From: Guptibacillus hwajinpoensis | Lineage (GTDB): Bacteria > Bacillota > Bacilli > Bacillales > Bacillaceae_O | DNA: 64,000 bases | Assembly: GCA_016841765.1 (NCBI GenBank) | Contig: JAENYN010000002.1 | Coordinates: forward strand, 115,500 to 179,499 | Reading direction: 5' to 3' | Shown here: one piece after another, positions 8,606 to 17,747 of the stretch | How positions within the stretch are numbered: the first letter of the stretch is position 1 | How the letters are laid out: every line of letters starts with the position of its first letter | Notes under the pieces: generated by a model | Databases searched by the model: none | Seen by the model: the letters and a program-made list of their open reading frames with translations, nothing else | Told to the model about the DNA's origin: nothing | Made by a program: the position numbers and the translations under genes

Positions 8606-10015
8606 TCAACCCCAAAAAGCAAACCCAACATACAACACCGCCGCCGCCCCGGCAGCCATCAGCGCCGGCTTCAGCTTAAACCGCGCATATTTCACCGCAT
8701 TCAAATCAAGGATGCCAGCGGTCGTGTTCGTGTCGTCGCTTAACGGCGAAGCGAAGGCGCCAAAGGTACCGCTCGCAAACACCGCACCGATGACGATCGG
8801 CAGTGAGCCTCCGGTCGCAGCGGCAATGGAGACGCCGACCGGCATGAGGATGCCCCATGTGCCCCAGGAAGATCCGATAAAGTATGAGAGCCCGCACCCG
8901 GCCACGAAAATCACGGCGGCCACAAAGCTTGGCGGAATCCATTCAAACGAAGCAGAAACGGTTTCGGCAAAGCCGAGTGCTTCCGATCCTTTGCTGAGCC
9001 CCCACACCAATGCCAGCAGAAGGATGATCCCCATGATTTCATTGCCGCCGTATATTAAGCTGTTCATCAGGCGGCTCATCGGCTGCCCTGCCGCTTTAAG
9101 CCAGACGGCAAGAGCAATAAGGGTGACTAGAACAGCCAGAACCATGGCATCAAGGACATTGGCATCAATGAGCGCCTGGAATCCTTCCGCGTTATTTTCG
9201 CGGCCGAGAACGTACATCAATAGAAAGGTCAGAATGATGACAAGGAAAAGCGGGATGATAAGCGTCCACGGTTTGGAAGGGAGGTCTTTTGCGACTGCAG
9301 GGTGGCAGTCCTGCCATTCATCCTTGCCCTTTTGGGGCTGGACGTCTTCATTTTCCGCTCCGACAGCAGGTTTTTTGCTATGATGGAAAAAACTTAAGTA
9401 AAAGCCGAGCAGCAGCATGGCGATTGCGAAAAAGTTAAATGGAAGACTGCTCAGAAAAAGCATATAAGGATCGCCTTCCACTCCCGACTGATGCAGGGAA
9501 AGCTCGATGACGGATGTCATATAGCCGACAAACGCTGTCGCAACAGGAATCAGTACGACCAGCGGGGATGCGGTCGTTTCGATGACAAAACCGAGCTCCT
9601 GCTTTGTCATCGGCAGGTTTTTACGCATTGCCTTCATGACCGGCGCGATGGTGACGATGCGGAAGCTCGGGGCTGCAAACGTACCGAGGGCCGACAGCCA
9701 GGTGAGCAGGAATGCGTCGCGCTTGCCGGTTATTTTTTTCGTCGCCGCTTCGACGAACCCTTTGATACCGCCAGCTGTTTTGATCAGGCCGATCAGGGCT
9801 GAAAAAGCATAGAGGAAAATGATGATTTTTAAATTATTTTCATCCTGAAGACCTTCGATAATGAACCTGAGGGCTGCTGTCAGGCCGCCGAGCCAGTCCG
9901 GTTCGACGAGATAACCGGCGACGATGACCGAAAAAAGCAGGCTCGGGATCACTTGTTTTGTCCAGATGGCGGCAAGCACGACAGCCGCAAATGGGATGAT
10001 CGGATACCAGTCCAT
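8606..10015 (-). CDS. nhaC: Na+/H+ antiporter NhaC-family protein
   Basis: This 469-residue polytopic protein has about 11-12 TM segments. It carries NhaC-family features: an N-terminal AAIWTKQVIPSLLFSV, the TFAAPSFRIVTIAPVMKAM segment and the C-terminal SYFIGSSWGTWGILMPVG plus FASGTFGAFASPLSDDTNTTAGI, the conserved part of the ion path. Members exchange Na+ (or organic acids) for protons at the cytoplasmic membrane and support alkaline-pH and Na+ tolerance. The exact ion or substrate cannot be settled, since malate/lactate antiporters share this fold. The gene is divergent from the CBS-HEPN gene. Confidence 0.85.
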   Translation of the reverse strand: MDWYPIIPFAAVVLAAIWTKQVIPSLLFSVIVAGYLVEPDWLGGLTAALRFIIEGLQDENNLKIIIFLYAFSALIGLIKTAGGIKGFVEAATKKITGKRDAFLLTWLSALGTFAAPSFRIVTIAPVMKAMRKNLPMTKQELGFVIETTASPLVVLIPVATAFVGYMTSVIELSLHQSGVEGDPYMLFLSSLPFNFFAIAMLLLGFYLSFFHHSKKPAVGAENEDVQPQKGKDEWQDCHPAVAKDLPSKPWTLIIPLFLVIILTFLLMYVLGRENNAEGFQALIDANVLDAMVLAVLVTLIALAVWLKAAGQPMSRLMNSLIYGGNEIMGIILLLALVWGLSKGSEALGFAETVSASFEWIPPSFVAAVIFVAGCGLSYFIGSSWGTWGILMPVGVSIAAATGGSLPIVIGAVFASGTFGAFASPLSDDTNTTAGILDLNAVKYARFKLKPALMAAGAAAVLYVGFAFWG

Positions 10016-10159
10016 ATGTATGCCTCGTTTCGTAAGAGTTCCTTGTGTTAGCTTGCGGAAACAGGAGCCGAACTATACTGTGGAAAAGAGGTTGAAACTT
10101 TAAATAGGCCCGTCCCCGTTATATACTGTTAAGAAACATGAGCCACGGGAGGGTTGGAT

Positions 10160-10942
10160 ATGCTGGTCGATTATCAAAGCCTGAAAACGATTTATGAAAA
10201 CAATATAACCGTCCGCCACATTGCGGAAGATCTTGATGTGCGCAATATCGAGGAAGATGCTGTGAAGGTGAAGGAACTTCTTGAGATGCACGGGTTTGAC
10301 TCTATCGGGATCAAACAGGGAGACCGGCTGATCGGATATGTGGAAGCGGAGGATCTTGCTGATGGGTCATGCCGCCATTTTATGAAAAGCTTCCATTCCA
10401 CCGAGCTCATTACCGACAGCACTCCGCTTATTGAGATCTTTGAGCTTCTGGAGGAAAAGCGACGCCTGTTTGTTTTGACGAAAAATGAAGTGTCCGGCAT
10501 TGTGACGTTCGCCGATTTGCAAAAACCGCCGATCCGGATGTTGCTGTTCGGCATCCTTTCACTTCTTGAAATGCATATGCTCGAACTGATCCGTACATTT
10601 CACCCGAATGGCGGCTGGAAGGGGCTTATTACCGAAAAGCGCCTGCAGAGTGCAGAAAAGCTGTACAGGCTGCAAAAAGAACGGAACGAAGAGATCGATC
10701 TGCTTGATAATCTGCAAATTAGCGATAAGCGCGAGATTCTGCTTGATACGCCGGCGATTATCGATCAGCTGCAGCTCAAGTCGAAAACTCAGGGTGAAAA
10801 ATTGTTCAAGCAGATCGAGAAGCTTAGAAATAACCTTGCCCATGCCCAGGATATAACAAACGGGATGAGCTGGGCGGAGGTCATTCCGCTTGTGAAGCAG
10901 GTGGAAGGATTAATCCGTAAAAGTGAGGAGATTGTCCTTTAG
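10160..10942 (+). CDS. CBS-domain protein with C-terminal HEPN-like domain
   Basis: The 260-residue protein starts at ATG 10160, spaced six bases from CGGGAGGG; the TTG six bases earlier is too close to it. Residues about 15-125 form a CBS pair (TVRHIAEDL... GYVEAEDLAD; FHSTELITDSTPLIEIFELLEEKRRLFVLTKNEVSGIVTFADL). Residues about 130-260 are all-helical and contain KLRNNLAHAQ, where R223 and H228 form an Rx4H set with Asn after the Arg. That is the signature of HEPN domains, many of which are RNases or toxin-like effectors. CBS pairs bind adenosyl ligands, so a nucleotide-gated HEPN protein is a reasonable inference. No antitoxin partner is adjacent. The gene is apparently monocistronic. Confidence 0.72.
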   Translation: MLVDYQSLKTIYENNITVRHIAEDLDVRNIEEDAVKVKELLEMHGFDSIGIKQGDRLIGYVEAEDLADGSCRHFMKSFHSTELITDSTPLIEIFELLEEKRRLFVLTKNEVSGIVTFADLQKPPIRMLLFGILSLLEMHMLELIRTFHPNGGWKGLITEKRLQSAEKLYRLQKERNEEIDLLDNLQISDKREILLDTPAIIDQLQLKSKTQGEKLFKQIEKLRNNLAHAQDITNGMSWAEVIPLVKQVEGLIRKSEEIVL

Positions 10943-11089
10943 GCATCGCAAACTTAGCCAGTTAGTTACCACATTTTTGAATTTATGGGTGTATTTTCTT
11001 TATAAGGCGATGTATGTTATACTGGAATTAAATATCTGGGGTCCTACTAGACTGTAATTAGTCACCTTCCCTATGAAGGAGGCGCTATT

Positions 11090-11308
11090 TTGTCGAACAG
11101 TCACACATTGTTGATGTTAAGGACCATGAGCGAATATCCGCAAAGTAGTATTTCACTAAAGTTTTCCGATACCAGTAATGTTCATATCATGAATGTCCGC
11201 TATATCAAACCTTCATATTTAGTAACATATACAGATAGCCGTAAGGACGAGAGGTTTCCTGATGTCGAATCGGCTATTTTTGCCATTAACCATGAAATGA
11301 ATAAGTAA
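11090..11308 (+). CDS. Small conserved-type hypothetical protein
   Basis: A 72-residue protein starts at TTG 11090, correctly spaced from AAGGAGGCG. It has no signal or membrane segment. Its tail PDVESAIFAINHEMNK suggests a small alpha/beta fold. An intact RBS and an excellent terminator immediately downstream support a real gene. I do not recognise the family. Confidence 0.6.
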   Translation: MSNSHTLLMLRTMSEYPQSSISLKFSDTSNVHIMNVRYIKPSYLVTYTDSRKDERFPDVESAIFAINHEMNK

Positions 11309-11318
11309 TGCAAAGCGA

Positions 11319-11350
11319 AGGCCTCTAATCCGATTAGAGGCCTTTTTTTT
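11319..11350 (+). terminator. Terminator after the small 72-residue gene
   Basis: Perfect 11-pair stem AGGCCTCTAAT / ATTAGAGGCCT with a CCG loop and eight T. Confidence 0.95.
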
Positions 11351-11358
11351 TGGTTGTT

Positions 11359-11534
11359 AAGGAAATGATAAAATGTTTGCTTTGTGGATAAAAAGCGGGA
11401 AGGGAGTCATCCAGCTCCAGGCGCCAGCGGCTATCGTCAAAAGCGGTGATCCCCTCCGGAAGGAAAGATCACATTCCTGCGGGTACCCCCGCTTATGCGT
11501 ACGCCGCTAAGTGGGCGCCCTGCGCTTTTGTTCG
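11359..11534. repeat. Dispersed 176-bp folded element, copy 1
   Basis: Nearly identical to 53534-53710 in the same orientation. It has nested inverted repeats: GGCGCCAGCGGC pairs with GCCGCTAAGTGGGCGCC, an inner AAAGCGG region with CGCTTATGCG, and a central GGTGATCCCCTCCGG / CCGGAAGGAAAGATCAC hairpin. It ends GCGCTTTTGTTCG, one base before the VanW gene stop codon. Both copies start directly after the T run of a terminator. It encodes no protein; from memory, similar elements recur in other Bacillaceae intergenic regions. Confidence 0.88.
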
Positions 11535-11535
11535 T

Positions 11536-12429
11536 TCAGCCCGTTTCTTCGTCTGAAAAACCGGGAACTTCCCGCTTTTTCACATCGACATGGTCAGATG
11601 AATAGATCGTGACACTGACTTTGCCGTGCATCACGTGCGTGCGGATCAGCAGCGGCTGGTGATAGGTGTTTTTGAAGGTGAAGTCAGGGCCGTACCAGCT
11701 GACGGTTGCATCCCGGCCCGGCGGTACATAAGGGACACGTTTGCTGTGAGAATAGCGTTCCCCTATTTCAACGCCGGCTATATCGACAGCATTGTAAATC
11801 GTTGATGAAAGCTGGCATATCCCGCCCCCAATCCCCTCGGTCACTTCCCCTCTTACTATGACAGGAGCGGGTAAATATCCTTTTTCCCGCGTTCTTTTGC
11901 CGACGACCCGGTTAAACGAAAAGGTTTCGCCTGGAAATACAACATGGCTGTCAAGTGCTTCAGCAGCGAGCTCGATATTATGAGACCGTTCTTCGTTCCG
12001 CGGATTGAAATAGGTGACATAGTGTCCGATTTGTTTTGTGCGGATGTTGGCTAGCAGTTCACTGTCGACCCGCGGATGGACTGTAAGCCGGGGCGCTTCG
12101 ATCACTCCGGGGCCGTTGCCGAGCAGATATGTGTAAAAAAGTTCAAGGAATTTCTTTGCATTCAGTTGATAGCCTGGCTCTTCGGGAATGATTCCACCTG
12201 CATCACTCAGCTTTGCATCAACAGGTTCCTTCTTGACTTCCTGTTTTAACTGTTCGGTCAGCTGCAAAGCTTTATCCTGATCAATAAGTGGTTTTCCAGT
12301 GAGACTGTCAAAGAAATCGGTGGGCCGGACATTCAGGATTTCATCGTCGTTATGCCTGATTGATAAGTGATCGCCGGCTGCAGCCGGCTGGGAAATAAGG
12401 AAAATGATTGCGATCAGGGCAAACCTCAT
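11536..12429 (-). CDS. VanW family protein
   Basis: This 297-residue protein has an N-terminal signal-like hydrophobic segment (residues 2-18). The VanW core follows from about residue 120: HYVTYFNPRNEERSHNIELAA, VVFPGETFSFNRVVGKRT, GGGICQLSSTIYNAV and ERYSHSKRVPYVPPGRDATVSW. VanW was named from vancomycin-resistance clusters, but the family is common in Bacillus without any resistance link and its activity is unknown; an outer cell-wall role is likely. The ATG follows CAGGAGGTGG. The stop codon abuts the dispersed 176-bp element, which may have changed the original C-terminus by a few residues. Confidence 0.88.
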   Translation of the reverse strand: MRFALIAIIFLISQPAAAGDHLSIRHNDDEILNVRPTDFFDSLTGKPLIDQDKALQLTEQLKQEVKKEPVDAKLSDAGGIIPEEPGYQLNAKKFLELFYTYLLGNGPGVIEAPRLTVHPRVDSELLANIRTKQIGHYVTYFNPRNEERSHNIELAAEALDSHVVFPGETFSFNRVVGKRTREKGYLPAPVIVRGEVTEGIGGGICQLSSTIYNAVDIAGVEIGERYSHSKRVPYVPPGRDATVSWYGPDFTFKNTYHQPLLIRTHVMHGKVSVTIYSSDHVDVKKREVPGFSDEETG

Positions 12430-12677
12430 ACTTCCACCTCCTGAAGGTAGTATGGACGGAGGGTGGAGGCTTCATGTATTTTGTTCGCTTAATGAGAAAC
12501 AAAATAAGTGCTGAATATGGAAACCGGTAGAATACCCCAATAGCATGAGATGAATTTTTTCCTGTCTGCTCCCTCTGGATTATTGGATTCATTATCGTGG
12601 TACATCTAGTATGTCTGTTTTTTATTTAACAGCAGAACAAGATTGGTGATGCTGAAATATTGTCAGGAGGGCTGCAA

Positions 12678-14492
12678 ATGACCGGTAAAAGAAATGATCG
12701 GATGAAACGCGAAGATGTCCCGAAGGAACAGACATGGGATCTGTCCCACCTTTTTGAGACAAGGAAGGATTGGGAACAGGAACTGAAAGCAGTGCGGGAA
12801 TTCATCCCGGAAGTGACGAAGTATAAGGGGAAGCTCGGTGAAAGTGCAGAGAACCTGCTCGGCTGCCTTGAAACGAAGGAGAAGCTGATGCAGCGTTTTG
12901 ATCTCGTTTCGATGTATGCCGGATTGCGGCAGGGGGTCGATAACACCGATGCCGAACGCCAGAAGGATGCGGCAAGGGCTGCCGAATTGCAGTCGGAAAT
13001 CAATTCGGCTTCCGCATTTGTGGAAACGGAAATCATTGCGCTGCCAGAGGATTCCGTGGAGCAATTCCTGAAAGAAGAAGATGGACTGCAATCATTTAAA
13101 AAGTATTTGACCGACTTGCAGGACAAAAAGCCGCATGCGCTCGGACAGGAAACGGAGGAAACACTGGCTGCGCTCGGGTCACTGTTCAATTCGCCCTACA
13201 CCATTTACAATCGCGGCAAGCTGTCTGATATGCAGTTTGACCCGTTTCAAGATGAAGATGATAACGACATTCCGCTGTCCTTCGGAATGTATATGGGCAA
13301 GTACAGTTCCTCGCCGTCAACCACTGTCCGCCGCAATTCCTACGAAGCCTTCAACAGGGCGCTGCAGCAATATAAAAATACGTTTGCGGCAACGTACCAG
13401 ACGCAGGTTAATCATGAAGTGACAACCGCACGGCTCCGGAATTATGAATCGGCGGAAGACATGCTGCTTGACGGACAGCAGGTGACGAGGGAAATGTACG
13501 AGAACCAGCTTCATGTCATTCAGGAAGAACTGGCACCCCATATGAGGCGGTATGCGAACTTGAAAAAACGGGTACTCGGCCTTGATAAGATGACGATGGC
13601 GGATATAAAAGCGCCGCTTGACCCTGAATTCAAGATTGAAACCACGTATGAAGAAGCGGCCGAAACGGTTCAGGAAGCGCTGGATGTTATGGGGCCGGAA
13701 TACAGCGGCATGATCAAAAAGGCGATTTCAGAACGCTGGGTCGATTATGCGGATAACGTCGGAAAGTCGACCGGGGCCTCCTGCTCAAGCCCGTACAGCT
13801 CACACCCGTATGTGCTGATGACCTGGCCTGACACGATGAGGGGAGCATTCACGCTTGCCCATGAACTCGGGCATGCCGGCCACTTTTACTATGCGGAAAA
13901 ACATCAGCGCATGACCAATGCCCGACCGTCGCGCTATTTCACCGAAGCGCCGTCAACGATGAATGAAATGCTGCTGGGAAATCATTTGTTATCAAAGGCG
14001 GATGATGACCGGACAAGGCGCTGGGTCATCCTGCAGCTGCTCGGCACCTATTACCACAACTTTGTGACGCACCTGCTTGAAGGTGAATTCCAGCGCCGTG
14101 TATACAGATTGGCAGAAGAGGGCGAGCCGCTGACGGCAAACGTGCTGTCAGAGCAAACAGCGGAAACGCTCCGCAATTTCTGGGGCGATGCTGTTGAAAT
14201 CGATGAGGGTGCAAGCCTGACATGGATGCATCAGCCGCATTACTATATGGGGCTCTATCCGTACACGTATTCTGCCGGACTTACCGTATCGACGCTTGTA
14301 TCCAAACGTATTCTCGAAGATGGCAAGCCTGCGGTTGAGCAATGGATCGAAGTCTTGAAAGCAGGCGGCACGATGAAGCCGCTTGATTTGATTAAAAAAG
14401 CGGGCGTGGATATGTCGAAGCCGGATCCGATCAGGGAAGCCGTTGCATATGTCGGTGAGCTGATTGGCGAGCTTGAGGAGAGTTATGAATAA
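12678..14492 (+). CDS. pepF: M3-family oligoendopeptidase F
   Basis: This 604-residue zinc peptidase has the HEXXH motif H395-E-L-G-H399 in TLAHELGHAGHF, with a downstream FTEAPSTMNEMLL supplying the third ligand Glu. The N-terminal half is the helical PepF-type domain (DLSHLFETRKDWEQEL). PepF is a cytoplasmic enzyme that cuts peptides of about 7-17 residues. In Bacillus, homologues such as YjbG/YjbG-like PepF affect peptide turnover and sporulation signalling. I chose ATG 12678, eight bases from CAGGAGGG; the TTG at 12660 overlaps that RBS. A terminator follows. Confidence 0.92.
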   Translation: MTGKRNDRMKREDVPKEQTWDLSHLFETRKDWEQELKAVREFIPEVTKYKGKLGESAENLLGCLETKEKLMQRFDLVSMYAGLRQGVDNTDAERQKDAARAAELQSEINSASAFVETEIIALPEDSVEQFLKEEDGLQSFKKYLTDLQDKKPHALGQETEETLAALGSLFNSPYTIYNRGKLSDMQFDPFQDEDDNDIPLSFGMYMGKYSSSPSTTVRRNSYEAFNRALQQYKNTFAATYQTQVNHEVTTARLRNYESAEDMLLDGQQVTREMYENQLHVIQEELAPHMRRYANLKKRVLGLDKMTMADIKAPLDPEFKIETTYEEAAETVQEALDVMGPEYSGMIKKAISERWVDYADNVGKSTGASCSSPYSSHPYVLMTWPDTMRGAFTLAHELGHAGHFYYAEKHQRMTNARPSRYFTEAPSTMNEMLLGNHLLSKADDDRTRRWVILQLLGTYYHNFVTHLLEGEFQRRVYRLAEEGEPLTANVLSEQTAETLRNFWGDAVEIDEGASLTWMHQPHYYMGLYPYTYSAGLTVSTLVSKRILEDGKPAVEQWIEVLKAGGTMKPLDLIKKAGVDMSKPDPIREAVAYVGELIGELEESYE

Positions 14493-14503
14493 GAGGAGTC
14501 AGG

Positions 14504-14535
14504 GAAGGACGGCCTGTACGGGCCGTTCTTTCTTT
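14504..14535 (+). terminator. Terminator after pepF
   Basis: Stem AAGGACGGCC / GGCCGTTCTT with loop TGTACG and a TTCTTT tail. Confidence 0.85.
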
Positions 14536-14770
14536 ATGATTTGGAAGTTAAGCACCGGATATTTTTTAGACCGATTTGGGTTCTTTACAATCGATTTTAC
14601 ATAAAGAGAGAGGGGATTCCGTCCTGAATGAATTTGCAGATTGTTGAAACGATAACCAATTTATGAGCATGTTTTGCCAACATGGCAGTCCATTTTTATA
14701 GGAGAAAAAACAGGAACAGGCCATCGGAACGGAGAAGTTTAGGATGGGATTTAATTAAGGAGGAAAACCG

Positions 14771-15718
14771 ATGATCCAGTTACAAGAGATTAAAAATGCC
14801 AGAACAAATATAGCTGATGTCATACAACAAACCCCGATTTTGACGTCTGGTCAGCTGTCTGAGATTTGCGGCAATGAAGTCTATTTGAAAAGTGAGCATT
14901 TGCAAAAGACCGGCTCTTTCAAGATACGAGGTGCAACGAATAAAGTGAAGCAGGCAGCTAAAGAAGGGGCGACGCTCGTGACTGCGGCGTCTTCAGGGAA
15001 TCACGGGCAGGCTGTTGCCTATATCGCAAACAGGCTCGGTGTGCCGGCAAAAATCATCGTCCCGGTCGATGCCAGTGAATGCAAGCTTAATGCGATTGCT
15101 GCTTATAAAGCTGAAATTGAAGCGTGCGGGACGACGTCAGCAGAACGGATTCCGCGAGCAAAGGAAGTGGCCGAAGAACAGAACGGCATCTTCATTCCGC
15201 CTTATGACGACCCGCTCATTATGGCCGGGCAGGGGACAGTGGGGTTGGAGCTGATCGAGCAGGTCAGCGATCTGGATGCTGTTGTCGTTCCGGTTGGCGG
15301 CGGCGGGCTCATTTCAGGGATTTTGACTGCCATAAAAGAGTCGAATCCACACATAAAAGTGTACGGGGTGGAGCCGGAAACTGCCAACGATACATATTTG
15401 TCGCTGAAGTCCGGTGAGATTACCGCGATTCCAGCGACCACCACCATTGCCGATGGACTGCGCACCTCCCAGCCCGGTGACCTGACGTTTCCGGTCCTGA
15501 TGAAATACCTTGACGACCTTGTGTTGGTCAGTGAAGACGATATTAGACAGGCGTTCACGTTTGTACTTGAACGGATGAAGCAGCTGATCGAACCATCAAG
15601 TGCCGTGGCGGTTGCCGCTTTGATGAACAGCCGGCTGCCGCTTGAGGGAAAAAAAGTTGCTGCAGTTGTTTCCGGAGGGAATGTGGATGTTGCGAGGGTG
15701 GGGGAATTGATTGTATAG
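14771..15718 (+). CDS. Threonine/serine dehydratase (PLP, fold type II)
   Basis: The 315-residue protein has the PLP lysine in GSFKIRGA (Lys51), the substrate loop SSGNHGQA, and the tetraglycine phosphate loop PVGGGGLISG. It lacks a C-terminal ACT regulatory domain, so it resembles catabolic threonine dehydratase or serine racemase and not biosynthetic IlvA. The likely reaction is deamination of Thr or Ser to 2-oxobutyrate or pyruvate plus ammonia, in the cytoplasm. The ATG at 14771 follows AAGGAGGAAAACC. No ilv genes are near. A palindromic repeat lies just downstream. Serine racemase activity is an alternative. Confidence 0.88.
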   Translation: MIQLQEIKNARTNIADVIQQTPILTSGQLSEICGNEVYLKSEHLQKTGSFKIRGATNKVKQAAKEGATLVTAASSGNHGQAVAYIANRLGVPAKIIVPVDASECKLNAIAAYKAEIEACGTTSAERIPRAKEVAEEQNGIFIPPYDDPLIMAGQGTVGLELIEQVSDLDAVVVPVGGGGLISGILTAIKESNPHIKVYGVEPETANDTYLSLKSGEITAIPATTTIADGLRTSQPGDLTFPVLMKYLDDLVLVSEDDIRQAFTFVLERMKQLIEPSSAVAVAALMNSRLPLEGKKVAAVVSGGNVDVARVGELIV

Positions 15719-15734
15719 GCGTTGGTTTTGCATA

Positions 15735-15795
15735 GAGGGTGCCTGATAGAGGGTGCCTGACCCCCGGCGCGTTAAAGCGCCGGGGGTCAGGCACC
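15735..15795. repeat. 44-bp palindromic repeat, copy 4, with a partial arm duplication
   Basis: The palindrome itself is 15752-15795 (arms GGTGCCTGACCCCCGGCGC and GCGCCGGGGGTCAGGCACC around GTTAAA). Directly before it, AGAGGGTGCCTGAT at about 15734-15747 repeats the first bases of the left arm, so the left end looks duplicated in tandem. Confidence 0.93.
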
Positions 15796-15896
15796 TCATT
15801 CGCAAATCACGCAATTGTAAAACTTTCATCAGGATTCCGCCTCATGTAAATGGTAAAATTATAAAATCTCAATCTCAACAAGAAGGGCGATGTCAT

Positions 15897-16205
15897 ATGA
15901 ATAAAACAGAAGCGGCAGCACGGAAAATCATGGGGTGGACGTTGAATCGCTGGGACCGTTGGTATGACCCGGAAAGAGGGGTTTTCATCCCGGTATCTGA
16001 ATTCCGGCCCGAAGAAAACCTGGACGATGCGATGTTGCTTGTCGAAAGGCTGGAAACGTTCGGATTCACTTATACAGCAAAAGAGGATGGCATGGTTTGT
16101 TTCAATGGTTTTTGTGACGGCGGCGAGACATTGGCACAGGCCATAACGAATGCGGCCAGTTTGATTGCCTCTGAAGGAGCGTCGCTCGCCGACGAATGGA
16201 TATAG
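15897..16205 (+). CDS. Phage ABA-sandwich domain (BC1872-like) small protein
   Basis: This 102-residue protein begins MNKTEAAARKIMGWTLNRWDRWYD and ends with an ETLAQAITNAASLIASEG helix. The MGW...W pattern plus the late AI..AA helix match small ABA-sandwich proteins found in Firmicute phages and chromosomes. Function unknown. The start is ATG 15897 with AGAAGGGCG upstream; the longer frame runs back through the palindromic repeat and is not credible. It lies downstream of, and is separated by the repeat from, the dehydratase gene. Confidence 0.65.
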   Translation: MNKTEAAARKIMGWTLNRWDRWYDPERGVFIPVSEFRPEENLDDAMLLVERLETFGFTYTAKEDGMVCFNGFCDGGETLAQAITNAASLIASEGASLADEWI

Positions 16206-16261
16206 GAAAGCAGGGACGTTCAGGCAATCCCGCCCCGGGGAAAAACGATGAAGTTTACACA

Positions 16262-16726
16262 TTATCTGTACATCCATTTTTTCAAATTTTTATAGTAGAT
16301 ATGGGTAAGCCACATGAAAAACAGATAAGCGGCAAAGGTCCAGAGGATGTTCCAGCCGTTGCCGTAATGGATTCTTTCAAAATAGACTGCGATCGTTTCC
16401 AAAACAGTCATCCCGAATGCATAGATGAAGAGCCAATACCAGTGCCCTTTCCGTTCGGATACGGTGATCGCATGGATAAGATAAGCCCCGACGACCGGGT
16501 AGATGCCGATTTTGAAAGGGAAAGCAGGAAGCATTTCGTGCGGCGGCATGTGTGGTTCGACGATATACCAGCCAGCATGGTAAAAAAGAAAATCAAAGAT
16601 GAACGCACTCATCGATACGAACGGGAAGACAGCCAGGAAAACCGGCCAATCTTTTTTGATAAGATAAATGGCCGCTATCCACGGCACGGCAAATCCAAGA
16701 GCAAAGTTCAAAACCATGATGATCAC
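16262..16726 (-). CDS. CBO0543-like four-helix membrane protein
   Basis: This 154-residue protein has about five hydrophobic segments (MVLNFALGFAVPWIAAIYL, VFLAVFPFVSMSAFIFDFLF, WYWLFIYAFGMTVLETIAVYF, WTFAAYLFFMWLTHIYY). Aromatic-rich ends and the PFKIGIYPVVGAYLIH segment resemble the CBO0543 family of small Firmicute membrane proteins, for which no function is known. It is the first of three minus-strand genes encoding membrane or secreted proteins (with 16760 and 17231). Confidence 0.6.
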   Translation of the reverse strand: MIIMVLNFALGFAVPWIAAIYLIKKDWPVFLAVFPFVSMSAFIFDFLFYHAGWYIVEPHMPPHEMLPAFPFKIGIYPVVGAYLIHAITVSERKGHWYWLFIYAFGMTVLETIAVYFERIHYGNGWNILWTFAAYLFFMWLTHIYYKNLKKWMYR

Positions 16727-16759
16727 ATCCGGTACTTTAGTTATTTGTAAGGCAGGCAG

Positions 16760-17221
16760 CTAGTTCACATGAATCGTCTGCGAGTCGGAAATCTCTTTCC
16801 CTTTATAAGTAAATAATGCGTGGCTGTTGCTGTTGAGCGACACTTTGACCACGTGCCGGCCGGAGGGCAGTTCGCCGAGATTGTAGTAACTGCCGTAGAG
16901 CCGGTTTATTTTTTTGCCGTCAACGTAGATATGGGCATGCCCTTCCTGGAATTGAATCTCGTCGGAACCAGCCTTTTCAGGGCGAAAAGTGAAGTTTTCC
17001 GTATTTGTTTTCAGCAGCCAGGAGCCGGATTGGTCCTGTGTGACTGAAATATGAACTGCAGGGATATTGCGGGCAGTCTTTGGGATTGCGAGCGTTTCAT
17101 GTGCCATTGCACCGGCACTATCCATGTGGGCAGCCCGGTTTTGGCCGGTTATGTAAAGAAAGAAGGCTAAGAAAATAAGTGTGAATGTCAGAAGGCTATT
17201 CAGCTTTTTTATCATGTGCAC
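16760..17221 (-). CDS. Secreted/anchored beta-rich hypothetical protein
   Basis: This 153-residue protein has an N-terminal hydrophobic anchor (LLTFTLIFLAFFLYITG). The extracellular domain contains EGHAHIYVDGKKINRLYGSYYNL and LPSGRHVVKVSLNSNSHALFTY, a pattern common in small beta-sandwich proteins with a His-rich edge. The start may be GTG 17221 (spaced seven bases from AAGGATGG) or ATG 17215. It lies 10 bp after the DUF2243 gene and is probably co-transcribed with it. The HAHIYVDG motif might bind metal, but this is inference. Function unknown. Confidence 0.65.
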   Translation of the reverse strand: MHMIKKLNSLLTFTLIFLAFFLYITGQNRAAHMDSAGAMAHETLAIPKTARNIPAVHISVTQDQSGSWLLKTNTENFTFRPEKAGSDEIQFQEGHAHIYVDGKKINRLYGSYYNLGELPSGRHVVKVSLNSNSHALFTYKGKEISDSQTIHVN

Positions 17222-17230
17222 TTACCATCC

Positions 17231-17677
17231 TTACGCCTGTTTATTTTGTTTCGGTTTTACCTTCAATCCGATGAGGACAAGTTTCAGCCCGAGCAGCAAA
17301 AATACGATATCGTATATAAGCGGGTACTTGGCGAGCGGCCTCACCCTGTGCACCTGCAGAATATGATGGTCGATGATGCCTTCCACAAGGTTGAAGGTGC
17401 CGGCGCCGATCAAAATGCCTGCCAGGAAAAGGCGGAAGCTGCTGCCAAGTTCATGATTGCGGGCATGCTTGAAAATGTTGATGCCGCCCCATACAAGTAA
17501 TGCCGAGAATGCCGCGGTGAACAGGCCGTCCGTTAAAATTTCAAACTCGATATCGGGGCTGTCAATCATATGGTGCCATTGAATGAGCTGGTGAAACAGG
17601 ATCCCATCAATCGCGCCTGCAATGCCGAGCCCTAGTATGATAGCTGCTGTGAATAAGTTTTTATCTGCTTTTTCCAT
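17231..17677 (-). CDS. DUF2243 membrane protein, paralogue 1
   Basis: This 148-residue protein has four TM segments and conserved His/Asp motifs: GAIDGILFHQLIQWHHMID, LTDGLFTAAFSALLVWGG, and GTFNLVEGIIDHHILQVHRVRP. The start is ATG 17677 after CAGGAGGGG. DUF2243 proteins are small cytoplasmic-membrane proteins of unknown role. The conserved His residues in a membrane setting suggest metal or heme handling, as inference only. A close paralogue sits at 25667-26104, just upstream of the nos operon. Confidence 0.85.
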   Translation of the reverse strand: MEKADKNLFTAAIILGLGIAGAIDGILFHQLIQWHHMIDSPDIEFEILTDGLFTAAFSALLVWGGINIFKHARNHELGSSFRLFLAGILIGAGTFNLVEGIIDHHILQVHRVRPLAKYPLIYDIVFLLLGLKLVLIGLKVKPKQNKQA

Positions 17678-17747
17678 TTGCAGCCCCTCCTGATTTCCAT
17701 TTAATTCTTTCATCCATTAGTGCCCTTCAACAGCGGAAATTATACAT

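Noticed and set aside
8361..9383. 340-codon plus-strand frame opposite nhaC
   Set aside because: Antisense to a clear membrane-protein gene and begins inside the C45 hydrolase gene in another frame.
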